A DNA stretch of 64,000 nucleotides, from assembly GCF_003403295.1 (NCBI RefSeq), contig NZ_QUWV01000011.1:1-64000 (forward strand), written 5' to 3'. Position 1 is the first letter of the stretch; each line of letters starts with the position of its first letter. A program made the position numbers and the translations under genes. The DNA comes from Komagataeibacter melaceti (GTDB taxonomy: Bacteria; Pseudomonadota; Alphaproteobacteria; Acetobacterales; Acetobacteraceae). Positions 8,771 through 17,243 of this stretch are shown one piece after another. Below the pieces are notes generated by a model. That model was given only the letters and a program-made list of their open reading frames with translations. It was not told the origin of the DNA and ran no database searches.

Positions 8771-10315
8771 ATGACCATTACGGACCCGACACGCCTGACC
8801 CGCATGCAGACGGTACTGTTCAATGCGGGGTGGAACATGCTGGGCCGCATCGGGCCGGTTGCCGTCGCCCTGCTGGTAACACCGCCGCTGATTACCCAGC
8901 TCGGGCTTGCGCGCTGGGGGGTGCTGACCATAGCGCTCAGCCTGGTGGGCACGTTCGGGATATTTGATTTCGGGCTGGGCCGCGCCCTGACACGCGCCAT
9001 TGCCGAACGCATTGGCCAGGGGCGCGATGCGGAATGCGCCACGCTGGTGATGACAGGTATCGTCGCACTCGGGCTGCTGGGGCTGGCGGGCGGTGGCATG
9101 GCGGCGGCAGGCGTGCAGATGTGGGTCTATCATGGCCTGAAAATTCCCGCAGCCCTGCAGCACCAGACCCTGGTGGCCATGTGGGTCCTGTGCGCGACCG
9201 CGCCGCTGGTCATGATCAATGCCGCCATGTGGGGCGTCATGTCGGCCTATCAGGCATTCCGCGCCGCCAACCTCATCAACATTCCCATTTCGGTCATGTA
9301 CTATCTCGGGCCGCTGCTCATCCTCCAGCTATGGGACAGTCTGGTGGGGGTTATGCTGGTGCTGGCGCTGTGCCGCGTGGCGATGACGGTGGGGTATGGC
9401 TGGATATGCCTGCGTATCATGCCCACGCTCCTTGCAGCACGGCCCGCCTTCGGGCTGTTGCGCCCGCTGTTCAGGATTGGTGGCTGGATGACGCTGTCCA
9501 ACCTCATGTTCCCCATCCTGTCCTACATGGACCGTTTCATGATTGCGACGGTGCTGTCGGCCGCCGTGACCAGCTATTATACCACAGCGTTTGATGTCGT
9601 GGCCCGGCTGTCCATGATTACCATGGCCGTGACCAGCACCGCCTATCCGGCGATGGCGGCCTCGTGGCGTATCGACACGGTGGCCACGACCGCGCTGTAC
9701 CGCAACAGCATCCTGACCGTGCTGGGCCTGCTGTTCCCGTTCTGCCTGCTGGGCGCGCTGTTCAGCCACGATATACTGGCACTGTGGGTGGGGGCGGACT
9801 TTGCACGGCACAGCACCCTGATCATGAAGTGCCTGAGTATCGGCGTATTCTTCTTTGGCATGGATGCGGTTGCCGCCGGTTTTCTGGACGGGATCGGCCG
9901 GGCGGAAATGAACGCCATCCTGTCGGTGGTCGAGGTGGTGGTCTATATCCCCCTGCTGCTGGTGTTCCTGCACTGGTTCGGGGTCAATGGCGCGGCTTTT
10001 GCATGGGCCATACGCAGCCTGACGGACTGCGTGGTGCGTATCGGCCTTGGCATCCGCCTTTATCCCGCACTGGCACAGGTCGTGCGGCACCTTGTGCCCG
10101 TAGCCCTGATTGGCCTGACCGCCATGGCCATGTCCCTTCCCCCCGCCACCTATCTGGCCCGTGGGCTGATCGCCATGGGCGGGATGGCCATGTTTTACGG
10201 CGTGCTGTGGGCCCATGGCCTGGCGGGGGAAGAAAAAGCATCCCTGCGCAATACGGTCATGCGGGCCGGGGCGGCAGGGTGGCAGAACCTGCGGTGGTGG
10301 CGGTCAGCAGGATAA
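8771..10315 (+). CDS. Wzx-type polysaccharide flippase (MOP superfamily)
   Basis: A 514-aa integral membrane protein with about 12-14 hydrophobic helices. The start region (NAGWNMLGRIGPVAVALLVTPPLI) and the segment GIFDFGLGRALTRAIAE match polysaccharide transporters that flip undecaprenyl-linked repeat units to the periplasm. It lies about 90 bp downstream of galE and in the same direction as the glycosyltransferases, which fits a Wzx/Wzy-dependent pathway together with the damaged Wzc-like gene. No separate Wzy polymerase is seen in the window. It may lie to the left of the IS end. Confidence 0.8.
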   Translation: MTITDPTRLTRMQTVLFNAGWNMLGRIGPVAVALLVTPPLITQLGLARWGVLTIALSLVGTFGIFDFGLGRALTRAIAERIGQGRDAECATLVMTGIVALGLLGLAGGGMAAAGVQMWVYHGLKIPAALQHQTLVAMWVLCATAPLVMINAAMWGVMSAYQAFRAANLINIPISVMYYLGPLLILQLWDSLVGVMLVLALCRVAMTVGYGWICLRIMPTLLAARPAFGLLRPLFRIGGWMTLSNLMFPILSYMDRFMIATVLSAAVTSYYTTAFDVVARLSMITMAVTSTAYPAMAASWRIDTVATTALYRNSILTVLGLLFPFCLLGALFSHDILALWVGADFARHSTLIMKCLSIGVFFFGMDAVAAGFLDGIGRAEMNAILSVVEVVVYIPLLLVFLHWFGVNGAAFAWAIRSLTDCVVRIGLGIRLYPALAQVVRHLVPVALIGLTAMAMSLPPATYLARGLIAMGGMAMFYGVLWAHGLAGEEKASLRNTVMRAGAAGWQNLRWWRSAG

Positions 10316-10354
10316 GGCCCCATCCGTCACGACTGTCATGAAGGTGAAGAACAG

Positions 10355-11305
10355 ATGAAGTATTCCATTCCTCTTGCCATTCTGGGGGTTATCACCTCGG
10401 TCGCCACGGCGCGGGCGGATGACAGTGCGACGCTGCAGAACATGCTCGATGGCTGTTACGCAGGCACCAGAAGCTGCCTTATCGACCTGCAGGGCACCAC
10501 GCGAAACCTGACAAGGACGTTGAAGATCAACCCGGAAATGGTGACGATCCGCAACGCGACATTTGAATGCCGCATGACATCGGGCACCTGCCTCTACATC
10601 TCACAGGACGGGTTCGCGCATCATGACTGGGTCAAAACCAACCGTCTGGAAGGCATTACATTACACGGCAACCGGTCCATTGATGGCATAACGATGAATT
10701 ATACCGGAAACAGCAACTACAACGTCAATGCCGCCATGGCGCTGTTCAGTGTCTCGATCCAGGGGTTCAATCACGGCATCTCCTTTGGGAACAATGTCTG
10801 GGGGGTGGATATGTTCAATGTCATGATCGGCAATGGCAATATTGGCATCTATACCCAGCCCGGCACCCATAATGCGGGGGAACGGTCCACTTTTTCCGGT
10901 GGCACGATCTATAACAACGCCATTGCCGGCATTGATGAGGAATCATGCTGGGAATTTGATTTTGAGGGCACGAGCTTCGACTTCAACGGCCAGCAGATGA
11001 TCCTGCGCGGGGGCACGTCCTTTACCGGCCATATTGAAAACGCCGATACCGGCAGGCCCGAAATCGTGCTCGGCGCGCTGGAGGGCGTACCAGCCGGATC
11101 GCTTTACATGAGTGCGGGATCAAGCATCACGGTTGATGGCTGGAACCCCAAACACCCTAAGCAGCCGTGTTTTGTGCAGACAAGCCTGCCGTATAACAAC
11201 CTCAAGATTCCCGCCCTGCTCTACGGGTTTGGCGGCACGCAGGGAGCCGTGTGCGGGCCGGGAAAGGTCGTGACATGGGACGGACAGCCCTTTTCCAACA
11301 AATGA
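10355..11305 (+). CDS. Secreted beta-helix-like protein of unknown function
   Basis: A 316-aa exported protein. It has a signal peptide (KYSIPLAILGVITSVATARA, cleavage near residue 21). The body is rich in Asn, Gly, Thr and Ile in short repeated strands (GNSNYNVNAAMALFSVSIQGFNHG; FNVMIGNGNIGIY), the look of a right-handed parallel beta-helix as in pectate lyases and tail-spike-like enzymes. Four or more cysteines (GCYAGTRSC, FEC, GTC) suggest disulphides. AAGGTGAAG precedes the ATG, 39 bp after the flippase gene. It probably binds or trims the polysaccharide in the periplasm or outside the cell. No catalytic residues can be assigned with confidence. Confidence 0.65.
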   Translation: MKYSIPLAILGVITSVATARADDSATLQNMLDGCYAGTRSCLIDLQGTTRNLTRTLKINPEMVTIRNATFECRMTSGTCLYISQDGFAHHDWVKTNRLEGITLHGNRSIDGITMNYTGNSNYNVNAAMALFSVSIQGFNHGISFGNNVWGVDMFNVMIGNGNIGIYTQPGTHNAGERSTFSGGTIYNNAIAGIDEESCWEFDFEGTSFDFNGQQMILRGGTSFTGHIENADTGRPEIVLGALEGVPAGSLYMSAGSSITVDGWNPKHPKQPCFVQTSLPYNNLKIPALLYGFGGTQGAVCGPGKVVTWDGQPFSNK

Positions 11306-11711
11306 TTGCGTCCGTGCCATCATCTCCCGCGCTTTGGTGGTCTGATATATACCGTTTTCCATAGTGATATATGCTACACCCGGATTTCACAGCACCAGAG
11401 CGGGAACGGAGCGTGCATATTCAACCATTAATATCATGTTATAATTTTATATAACATTTTTTGATGTGCATAACGCCGAGAATGTGTTTATATAACCACG
11501 AAACTTGAAGTGGTTTTGAGCGCATGAGCCTGTATCCTGAACTGACCACGCCCCGCCCTGCACACAAGCCGACGCAGGGCCTGCCTGCACCGCACGCGGC
11601 CCCATGTCCGGCCACGGCAGGATACGCACGGCTGCCCGGTGGCAGAAACCGTGCCCTGACCGGCAACACGCCCGGCACCCCCGTTGGTTTCTTGCGTAAG
11701 GAAAGCAGGTG
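11306..11711. other. Intergenic region with AT-rich palindrome
   Basis: About 400 bp without a convincing gene. It contains the perfect inverted repeat TGTTATA (11437-11443) / TATAACA (11450-11456) followed by TTTTTT. This could be a weak terminator for the beta-helix gene or an operator for the next gene. A 62-codon Pro-rich frame (11524-11712) ends in an ATGA overlap with the next start, but it has no recognisable features and only a poor ribosome binding site. Confidence 0.4.
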
Positions 11712-12215
11712 ATGGCTCTTTCACCCGGCTGGAAAGCCCCTGATTTTACCACCGACACAACAGCAGGCCCGATCCGTTTCCACAACTGGGGTTACGGATG
11801 CTGGCGCATTGTCCTGACGCATCCGGGCGATTACAGCATGCGCAGCCTGCGTGCAGGCATCCGGTGGGCGCGAACCGGTTCACCCCCCATCCATCTGCTG
11901 TGCCTTTCGCCCGTGCATGGCATCATGGCTGGCACGTCCGCCAATCCCTGTGGCTTTCCCCCGCCGGGCCTGCCCGTCATTCATGATGAAACAGGGCAGA
12001 TTGGAGCGCTGTGGCGCGGGGTAACGGCGGATATCGGGCCAGTCGGCATCCCGCACAATGAACATGCGGTCTTTATCGTGGACCCCACGAACACGATACG
12101 CGGCACCCTGACCGGACCTGCCGCCGGGGGCCACGACTTTGCCGAGGTCATTGGCATGGCGCGCGGCCTTGGTGTGGAACAGCCACCCCTCAACCGTGCC
12201 CGCCGTGCGGCCTGA
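11712..12215 (+). CDS. Peroxiredoxin-fold protein lacking the peroxidatic cysteine
   Basis: A 167-aa protein aligned by eye with 1-Cys (Prx6-type) peroxiredoxins: PGWKAPDFTTDTTAGPIRFHNW at the start, then the helix-strand region ending in THPGDYS, and later GIPHNEHAVFIVDPTNTIRGTL. In active enzymes the HP.D.T segment is followed by VCTTE with the catalytic Cys. Here the sequence reads HPGDYSMRSL, with no Cys. Its few cysteines lie elsewhere (GCWR, LLCLS, NPCG). It is therefore unlikely to be a classical peroxidase and may have been re-purposed or be decaying. The ATG at 11712 has AAGGA upstream. A 13-bp perfect hairpin follows the stop. Confidence 0.65.
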   Translation: MALSPGWKAPDFTTDTTAGPIRFHNWGYGCWRIVLTHPGDYSMRSLRAGIRWARTGSPPIHLLCLSPVHGIMAGTSANPCGFPPPGLPVIHDETGQIGALWRGVTADIGPVGIPHNEHAVFIVDPTNTIRGTLTGPAAGGHDFAEVIGMARGLGVEQPPLNRARRAA

Positions 12216-12224
12216 CTGCCATAC

Positions 12225-12256
12225 TCCCTGCCGTCATCCGGTCATGACGGCAGGGA
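12225..12256 (+). terminator. Perfect 13-bp stem after the peroxiredoxin-like gene
   Basis: TCCCTGCCGTCAT (12225-12237) pairs perfectly with ATGACGGCAGGGA (12244-12256) around a 6-base loop. It begins 10 bp after the stop codon. The downstream T-run is weak, so it may act as a Rho-independent terminator of low efficiency or as an mRNA stabiliser. Confidence 0.6.
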
Positions 12257-12366
12257 AGCCAGCCTTCAAACCTGTTTTCTGCCCCCGCCCCGCTTCCTGT
12301 CAGTGACATTTGCCACGCCTGACCTTAAGATATGCCAACCAGGCGGCAGAATGACAGGACACTGTA

Positions 12367-12621
12367 ATGATAGACCATATCCGGCGGTTTAATGATGGCC
12401 GGACACTTCCGATGAATGCCGGAGCCTGCTTCTGCATCATTGTCATGATGGGCATTGCCAACCTGATCTGCCGCTTCGTGCTCAAGGCCGATATTTCCTA
12501 TCTGGTGCCGTGGCTTGTCAGTGGCACGGTGGTCTATTTCTTCGCCCCGGCGTTCATCCTGTGGTTCGCGACCGGCAGCCCGTCCGGTCAGCCCGGCGCG
12601 CAGAACACCAAACCACGCTGA
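12367..12621 (+). CDS. Small two-helix membrane protein, unknown
   Basis: An 84-aa protein with two hydrophobic helices, near residues 17-38 (AGACFCIIVMMGIANLICRFVL) and 43-68 (YLVPWLVSGTVVYFFAPAFILWF), and a polar Pro/Gly-rich tail. The N-terminus is short and polar. Codon use resembles the neighbouring genes. No family was recognised. It stands alone between a terminator-like hairpin and an unknown gene, so no role is suggested by context. The ATG is preceded by GACACTGTA, a poor ribosome binding site. Confidence 0.5.
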   Translation: MIDHIRRFNDGRTLPMNAGACFCIIVMMGIANLICRFVLKADISYLVPWLVSGTVVYFFAPAFILWFATGSPSGQPGAQNTKPR

Positions 12622-12762
12622 ACCAGCGGGCAACAGGCGCGCATCCGGTCTTACGCGCGGCCCACGCCAGTATTCCATAGCCAACCCACCCGCATTGGGC
12701 AGGGATTGTCAGTTACGCATGCAGGGGCGAAACTGACGATCCTGCCCGTGACGGAACATTGC

Positions 12763-13833
12763 ATGACGACAATCAACCCCACGTCTCCACTGGCTACGTA
12801 TCTCTCGCTTCAGGGGACCGGTGGCGCGCAGGAAATGCCCACCCCATCCGGGGCCACGGGCGCATCCCCTGCCAGCACCACCACGGATGATGTCGTCTCC
12901 CTCTCCGCCGAGGCCATATCCGAACTGGCGCAGGCAGCAGACAGTACCACGGACCCGCTGGCCGCCGATTTTGCCCGCTTCTTCCCTACCCTTGCGGGCA
13001 TGGATGCGACGGCGCTGGGGCTGGGAGCACTTGATCCGGCGGCCATGTCCCTCTCGGCTGGGCTGTCACCACAGGAAATCGCCATGGCGGCACGGGCCAG
13101 CATGGATGAGGCCCATGCCAGCCTGACCGGGGGCAACAGGCCAGCCGCCCCCGATGACCTGTACGCCATCATCCGCAATACCCTCATGGCCAGACTGGAC
13201 AGGACCGCGCTGGTTGCGGTCAGCACGAACGAACGCGGCCTGTTTACAAGAACCGAGCAGAATGACGCCCTGAACCTCCTGACCCGGCAGGAAGAACTGG
13301 CGACGGGCCTGCTCCCCGATGGGGCGGACACCCGGCCCGAACGTGCCGGGACACGAGACATCCCCGATACGCTGGAGCGGATAACCGCCAACATCCTCTT
13401 TCTGGACAAGGCTGGCAGTTACGAGGCTGGCACCGTGGCATGGGCCTTCAGCCGCGCCGCCGCCCAGGTCGTGTATGAAGGCGAGATGGCGGCCCGGGGC
13501 GAAATTCCCGATAACACGCTCATCAGCCAGTTCAGCGTTACCCTCATGCTGGCAAGTGCCATGACGATTGCCCAGAAATTCGTGCGCTACAACAGCCGGG
13601 CGAAAGGATCGGCGCTGGACGCCATGGATGAAGCATCTCTGCGCGACCAGCTTGATGACGTGCTGGCCAGAACCCGCAGGGAACTGGGCTTCCACGCCGA
13701 CCGGGCACGGCATATCTGCACACAGGCGCGGCGCCTTGCCACGCGAAACACCCCACAGGGCGCGCCCGTGGCCGACCTGATCCGGGCGTTTCATGCCATA
13801 GCCCGGCAGCAGGCCCACAGGGCCGGGCTGTAG
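12763..13833 (+). CDS. Unknown 356-aa soluble protein with VSLSAEA motif
   Basis: The start is placed at ATG 12763 (TTINPTSPLATYL) rather than at the in-frame codon at 12706, because the upstream 19 residues look non-coding. The N-terminal 80 residues are low-complexity Ser/Thr/Ala/Pro and contain DDVVSLSAEAISELAQ, a style of motif found in flagellar hook- and anti-sigma-like proteins. The remainder is predicted helical (RTEQNDALNLLTRQEEL, RDQLDDVLARTRREL). There is no signal peptide or membrane segment. I do not recognise a family. No flagellar genes lie nearby. The gene is monocistronic by appearance. Confidence 0.6.
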   Translation: MTTINPTSPLATYLSLQGTGGAQEMPTPSGATGASPASTTTDDVVSLSAEAISELAQAADSTTDPLAADFARFFPTLAGMDATALGLGALDPAAMSLSAGLSPQEIAMAARASMDEAHASLTGGNRPAAPDDLYAIIRNTLMARLDRTALVAVSTNERGLFTRTEQNDALNLLTRQEELATGLLPDGADTRPERAGTRDIPDTLERITANILFLDKAGSYEAGTVAWAFSRAAAQVVYEGEMAARGEIPDNTLISQFSVTLMLASAMTIAQKFVRYNSRAKGSALDAMDEASLRDQLDDVLARTRRELGFHADRARHICTQARRLATRNTPQGAPVADLIRAFHAIARQQAHRAGL

Positions 13834-13997
13834 GGCTTCCCGCCACCCACGCGGGGTATGTGGGGGAATTCATTTGCCACCCATGCAAAAAAAAGCCATC
13901 CAGTGCGGGTTCGCATCCAACGGAACAGTGACGGGCGCCAACAGCCATTGCTGAACCGGCTTGATAAAAGAAGATCAGTATTCGGGGCAGCGCCGCA

Positions 13998-14849
13998 TTG
14001 AACTACAGACACAGCTACCACGCCGGCAACTTTGCCGATGTCATGAAACACGTCCTGCTGACGGCCCTGATCGACACTTTTTACCGCAAACCGGCCCCTT
14101 TTTCGGTTCTGGACACGCATGCCGGGACGGGCCTGTACGACCTGTCTGGCCCGCAGGCGGAAGCCACGGGGGAATGGCGCGACGGTATCGGGCGGCTGCT
14201 TGATGCACCCACCAGCCCCGATGACAGCCCGGCGCTGGAACGCTGGCTCGAAATTGTCCGGGCCGTAATCCGGGAGCATGATGGACGCCTGTTCTATCCC
14301 GGCTCGCCCGATCTGGTCGCACGCCTGCTGCGCCCCGGTGATACCCTGACCTGCTGCGAACTCCACCCCGAGGACCAGCAGGAACTGAAACAACTGTTCC
14401 GCCGCAACCCGAATGTGTCCGTGCATGGGCGCGATGGGTACGAGGCCATGACCGCCCTGCTGCCGCCCAGAACGGCAAAGCGCGGGCTGGTGCTGATGGA
14501 CCCGCCATTTGAGCGCAGGGATGAATTCCAGCGCGTGACCGAAGCCATCATGACCGCGCGGCACCGTTTTCCCACCGGTATCGTGGCGGTATGGTATCCG
14601 ATCAAGCACCGCGCGCCCACGCGGGCCTTCTTCAACATGCTGAAGGATGCCGGGCAACGCAACCTGCTGGCGCTGGAACTGACGCTCCGCCCCCCGCTGG
14701 ACCCCGCGCGACTGAACGGGAGCGGGCTACTCATCGCCAACCCGCCCTACCAGTTCGATGCGCAGGCCCGGAGCATACTCACATCGCTATGCCACCATCT
14801 GGGCGATGGCGAAGCACAGGCCACCGTGGAATGGGTCGTGCCGGAATAG
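13998..14849 (+). CDS. rlmJ: 23S rRNA (adenine-2030-N6)-methyltransferase RlmJ
   Basis: Methylates A2030 of 23S rRNA using S-adenosylmethionine. The N-terminus NYRHSYHAGNFADVMKH is the diagnostic RlmJ start. VLDTHAGTGLYDL is the SAM-binding motif I, and LMDPPFE is the DPPF/Y catalytic motif IV of N6-adenine methyltransferases. The 283-aa length is normal. The start has to be TTG at 13998, because homology begins exactly there. It ends 3 bp before the convergent rpoN stop, leaving no room for a dedicated terminator. Confidence 0.93.
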   Translation: MNYRHSYHAGNFADVMKHVLLTALIDTFYRKPAPFSVLDTHAGTGLYDLSGPQAEATGEWRDGIGRLLDAPTSPDDSPALERWLEIVRAVIREHDGRLFYPGSPDLVARLLRPGDTLTCCELHPEDQQELKQLFRRNPNVSVHGRDGYEAMTALLPPRTAKRGLVLMDPPFERRDEFQRVTEAIMTARHRFPTGIVAVWYPIKHRAPTRAFFNMLKDAGQRNLLALELTLRPPLDPARLNGSGLLIANPPYQFDAQARSILTSLCHHLGDGEAQATVEWVVPE

Positions 14850-14852
14850 GCG

Positions 14853-16178
14853 CTACCGCCCCCGGTTCATCCCGTAATCCCGCCGCCGCTGAAAGGATGA
14901 AGGGATGCCCAGCATGCGCCGGTACTTGACGATCGTGCGCCGGGAAACGGAAAAGCCGCACTGACCCAGTGCGGCGACAATACCGGCATCGGACAGAACA
15001 CTCCCGGCTGTCTCGTTCTGCACCAGTCGGCTGACATGCGCCCGCGCGGCGGCGGCGGCCCGCGTCGTGCCATCTTCCGCACCGAGTGCGGCCGTAAAAA
15101 AGAACTTCAGCGGGTACAGACCGCACGGCGTTACGATATGCTTGTTCGCCACAAGGCGGCTGACGGTGCTTTCATGCAGGCGCACGTCCTGTGCGATGCG
15201 CTTCATGCTCAGCGGCCGCAGGCCCTGTGGCCCCTGCTCCAGAAACGCTTCCTGACGGAACATGATATGCTGGCCAACCAGCAGCAGGCTGCGCTTGCGC
15301 CGCTGCAATGTATGGGTCAGCCACCGGGCGTTACTGATCCATTCCGCCATCCGGGCCTGTGCATCCTCTCCCTCCCGCGCGGGCTGCACGCGGCACCGGT
15401 CCAGCAGGGTCGTGTTCAGGCTGGCGGCTGTCCGTCCCTCATCCCCCGCCATGACATGCCAGCCGCCCCCCGTCAGGCGCATGACCACCAGATCCGGCAG
15501 GCGGGCCGATAGCGGTGGCGCGCTGTCATCTTCCCCCGGGCGGGGGTTGAGCCGTCGCAGTTCATCAATCATGTCCGCCAGATCATCGGCGTCCACCCCG
15601 CATGCGGCGCGCAGGCGCGCCATGTCGCGTCTGGCCAGCAGCGGCAGGTTGGCCAGCAGGGCTTCCATGGCCGGATCATAACGCCCGCGTTCACGCAGTT
15701 GTACTTCCAGACACTCCGCCAGAGACCTTGCCCCCACCCCAACGGGGTCAAGCCGCATCATGCGCTGGCGCACGGCCTCGACCCGCGCGGGGGCAACCCC
15801 CGCCCGCCGGGCCAGAACCGATACATCCACGCCCAGCCGCCCGGAATCATCCAGCCCGTCCACCAGCATCGCCCCCACACGGCGGTCGGTCGCATCCTCC
15901 AGCGACAGGGCAAGGTCACGCAGCAGCCGCTCACGCACCGTGGGCGCATGGGCGGGGATACGCGCCATCCGGTCCGCATCCCCACTGGCCATGGCGCGCC
16001 ATTCAGCCACATGCGGGGTATCGGGCCATTCCAGAAAGGGGTTGTCATCAACCTGCGCTGCAACAAACGCTTCAAGGTCGGTATGCGAAAGCCGCAGGAT
16101 ACGCAGGGTCTCGCGCATCCGGGCCGTAATGGCCAGCCGCTGCCGCTGGCCAACTTTCTGGACAAGTGCAACCGGCAC
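14853..16178 (-). CDS. rpoN: RNA polymerase sigma-54 factor
   Basis: Directs RNA polymerase to -24/-12 promoters and needs an NtrC-type activator. Region I (RQRLAITARMRETLRILRL) interacts with the activator. The C-terminal DNA-binding part has IAQDVRLHESTVSRLVANK and the RpoN box SRRTIVKYRRMLG. I place the start at GTG (16176-16178) because GGAGG lies 5 bp upstream, directly after the stop of hupN. The longer frame to 16274 would overlap hupN. This gives 441 aa, near normal length. It is the last gene of the hydrogenase string, and two -24/-12 promoters occur inside that string, so it is probably the sigma factor for hydrogenase expression. Confidence 0.93.
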   Translation of the reverse strand: MPVALVQKVGQRQRLAITARMRETLRILRLSHTDLEAFVAAQVDDNPFLEWPDTPHVAEWRAMASGDADRMARIPAHAPTVRERLLRDLALSLEDATDRRVGAMLVDGLDDSGRLGVDVSVLARRAGVAPARVEAVRQRMMRLDPVGVGARSLAECLEVQLRERGRYDPAMEALLANLPLLARRDMARLRAACGVDADDLADMIDELRRLNPRPGEDDSAPPLSARLPDLVVMRLTGGGWHVMAGDEGRTAASLNTTLLDRCRVQPAREGEDAQARMAEWISNARWLTHTLQRRKRSLLLVGQHIMFRQEAFLEQGPQGLRPLSMKRIAQDVRLHESTVSRLVANKHIVTPCGLYPLKFFFTAALGAEDGTTRAAAAARAHVSRLVQNETAGSVLSDAGIVAALGQCGFSVSRRTIVKYRRMLGIPSSFQRRRDYGMNRGR

Positions 16179-16189
16179 GGCTGCCTCCG

Positions 16190-17242
16190 TTACAGGCGCG
16201 GCGTAAGGCGGGAGGCTGCCGGACGGGATGTGACCGGGCGCGCGGTCCGGTTGATGAAGGCCGCACCGGCCCACAGCAGCACGAACATCGACACGATCAC
16301 CACGCCCAGTGCCGGAAAATGCGCGCCCAGCACCGCCAGCGCGCGTGAAACCGGGCCATCCCAGCCGCCCAGTTCACCCACCTTCTGCGCAAGCTCGATC
16401 CCGCCCACCGCGCCAGCGGTGACGATGGAGATAAGGGTAATGGCCAGATTATAGGCCAGGCGGCGACGCCCCGAGCCCGCACTCCAGCCATAGGCCCGGT
16501 ACATCAGCACGGCATCAAGCGTATCCACCAGCGCCATACCGGCGGTGAAAAGCAGCGGGAAGCTCATCACACCCGGCAGGCCCAGCCCGTGCGCGGCCTG
16601 TGCCGCTGCCATGCCCAGCAGGCCGATCTCGGTTGCGGTATCAAACCCCAGACCGAACAGGAACCCCAGCGGATACATCTGCCAGCTCCGGCCAATCAGC
16701 CGGAAAACCGGGCGGAACAGCCATGCCAGCGGGCCCCCCGCCATTTCGGGCACGGGCGGCGCGGTTGCGGCATCACCCCTGCACAATGCACGCCACTGGC
16801 CCGTGGCCGTACCGATATTCGCTGCCACCATGGCGAACAGGAACATGGCGGAAACGACCGTACCCAGCGTCCCGCCAATCAGGTGCCAGCGTTCCAGCCA
16901 CCCATGCATGGGCAGGAGCACCAGCATGGCGGTGGCAAGGATGACCACGCTGGAATGGCCAAGCGAGAAAAACACCCCCACCCACACCGGCGAACGCCCC
17001 GCCAGCATGAGCTTGCGCGTGACCGTATCAATGGCCGCGATATGATCGGCGTCCATGCCGTGGCGCAGGCCGAACGTCCACGCCAGACCCGCAGCCCCCA
17101 GCAGCACGGGGGAAGTGCCCAGCATCCACAGCGTCCATGCCCAGGCGGCCATGTTCACGGCCACCAGCGCCGCAAGCAGGCCGGCCACCGGCCTGCGGCC
17201 CGCGCCGCACACTGCATCCGCCACTGGCTGGACTACCGCCAT
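16190..17242 (-). CDS. hupN: Nickel/cobalt permease of the NiCoT family (HupN/HoxN)
   Basis: A high-affinity nickel importer that feeds hydrogenase assembly. The 350-aa protein has about eight hydrophobic helices and the NiCoT signature RHGMDADHIAAIDTVTRKL (HX4DH-type metal site). The further signatures FFSLGHSSVVI and GLGFDTATEIGLL also match the family. It follows hypE by 1 bp and precedes rpoN with a Shine-Dalgarno sequence directly after its stop, so all three are likely cotranslated. A preference for nickel over cobalt is inferred from context. Confidence 0.92.
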   Translation of the reverse strand: MAVVQPVADAVCGAGRRPVAGLLAALVAVNMAAWAWTLWMLGTSPVLLGAAGLAWTFGLRHGMDADHIAAIDTVTRKLMLAGRSPVWVGVFFSLGHSSVVILATAMLVLLPMHGWLERWHLIGGTLGTVVSAMFLFAMVAANIGTATGQWRALCRGDAATAPPVPEMAGGPLAWLFRPVFRLIGRSWQMYPLGFLFGLGFDTATEIGLLGMAAAQAAHGLGLPGVMSFPLLFTAGMALVDTLDAVLMYRAYGWSAGSGRRRLAYNLAITLISIVTAGAVGGIELAQKVGELGGWDGPVSRALAVLGAHFPALGVVIVSMFVLLWAGAAFINRTARPVTSRPAASRLTPRL

Positions 17243-17243
17243 G

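Noticed and set aside
11524-11712. 62-codon frame ending in an ATGA overlap with the peroxiredoxin-like gene
   Set aside because: Coupling is suggestive, but the product is Pro/Ala-rich without features and the upstream ribosome binding site is poor.
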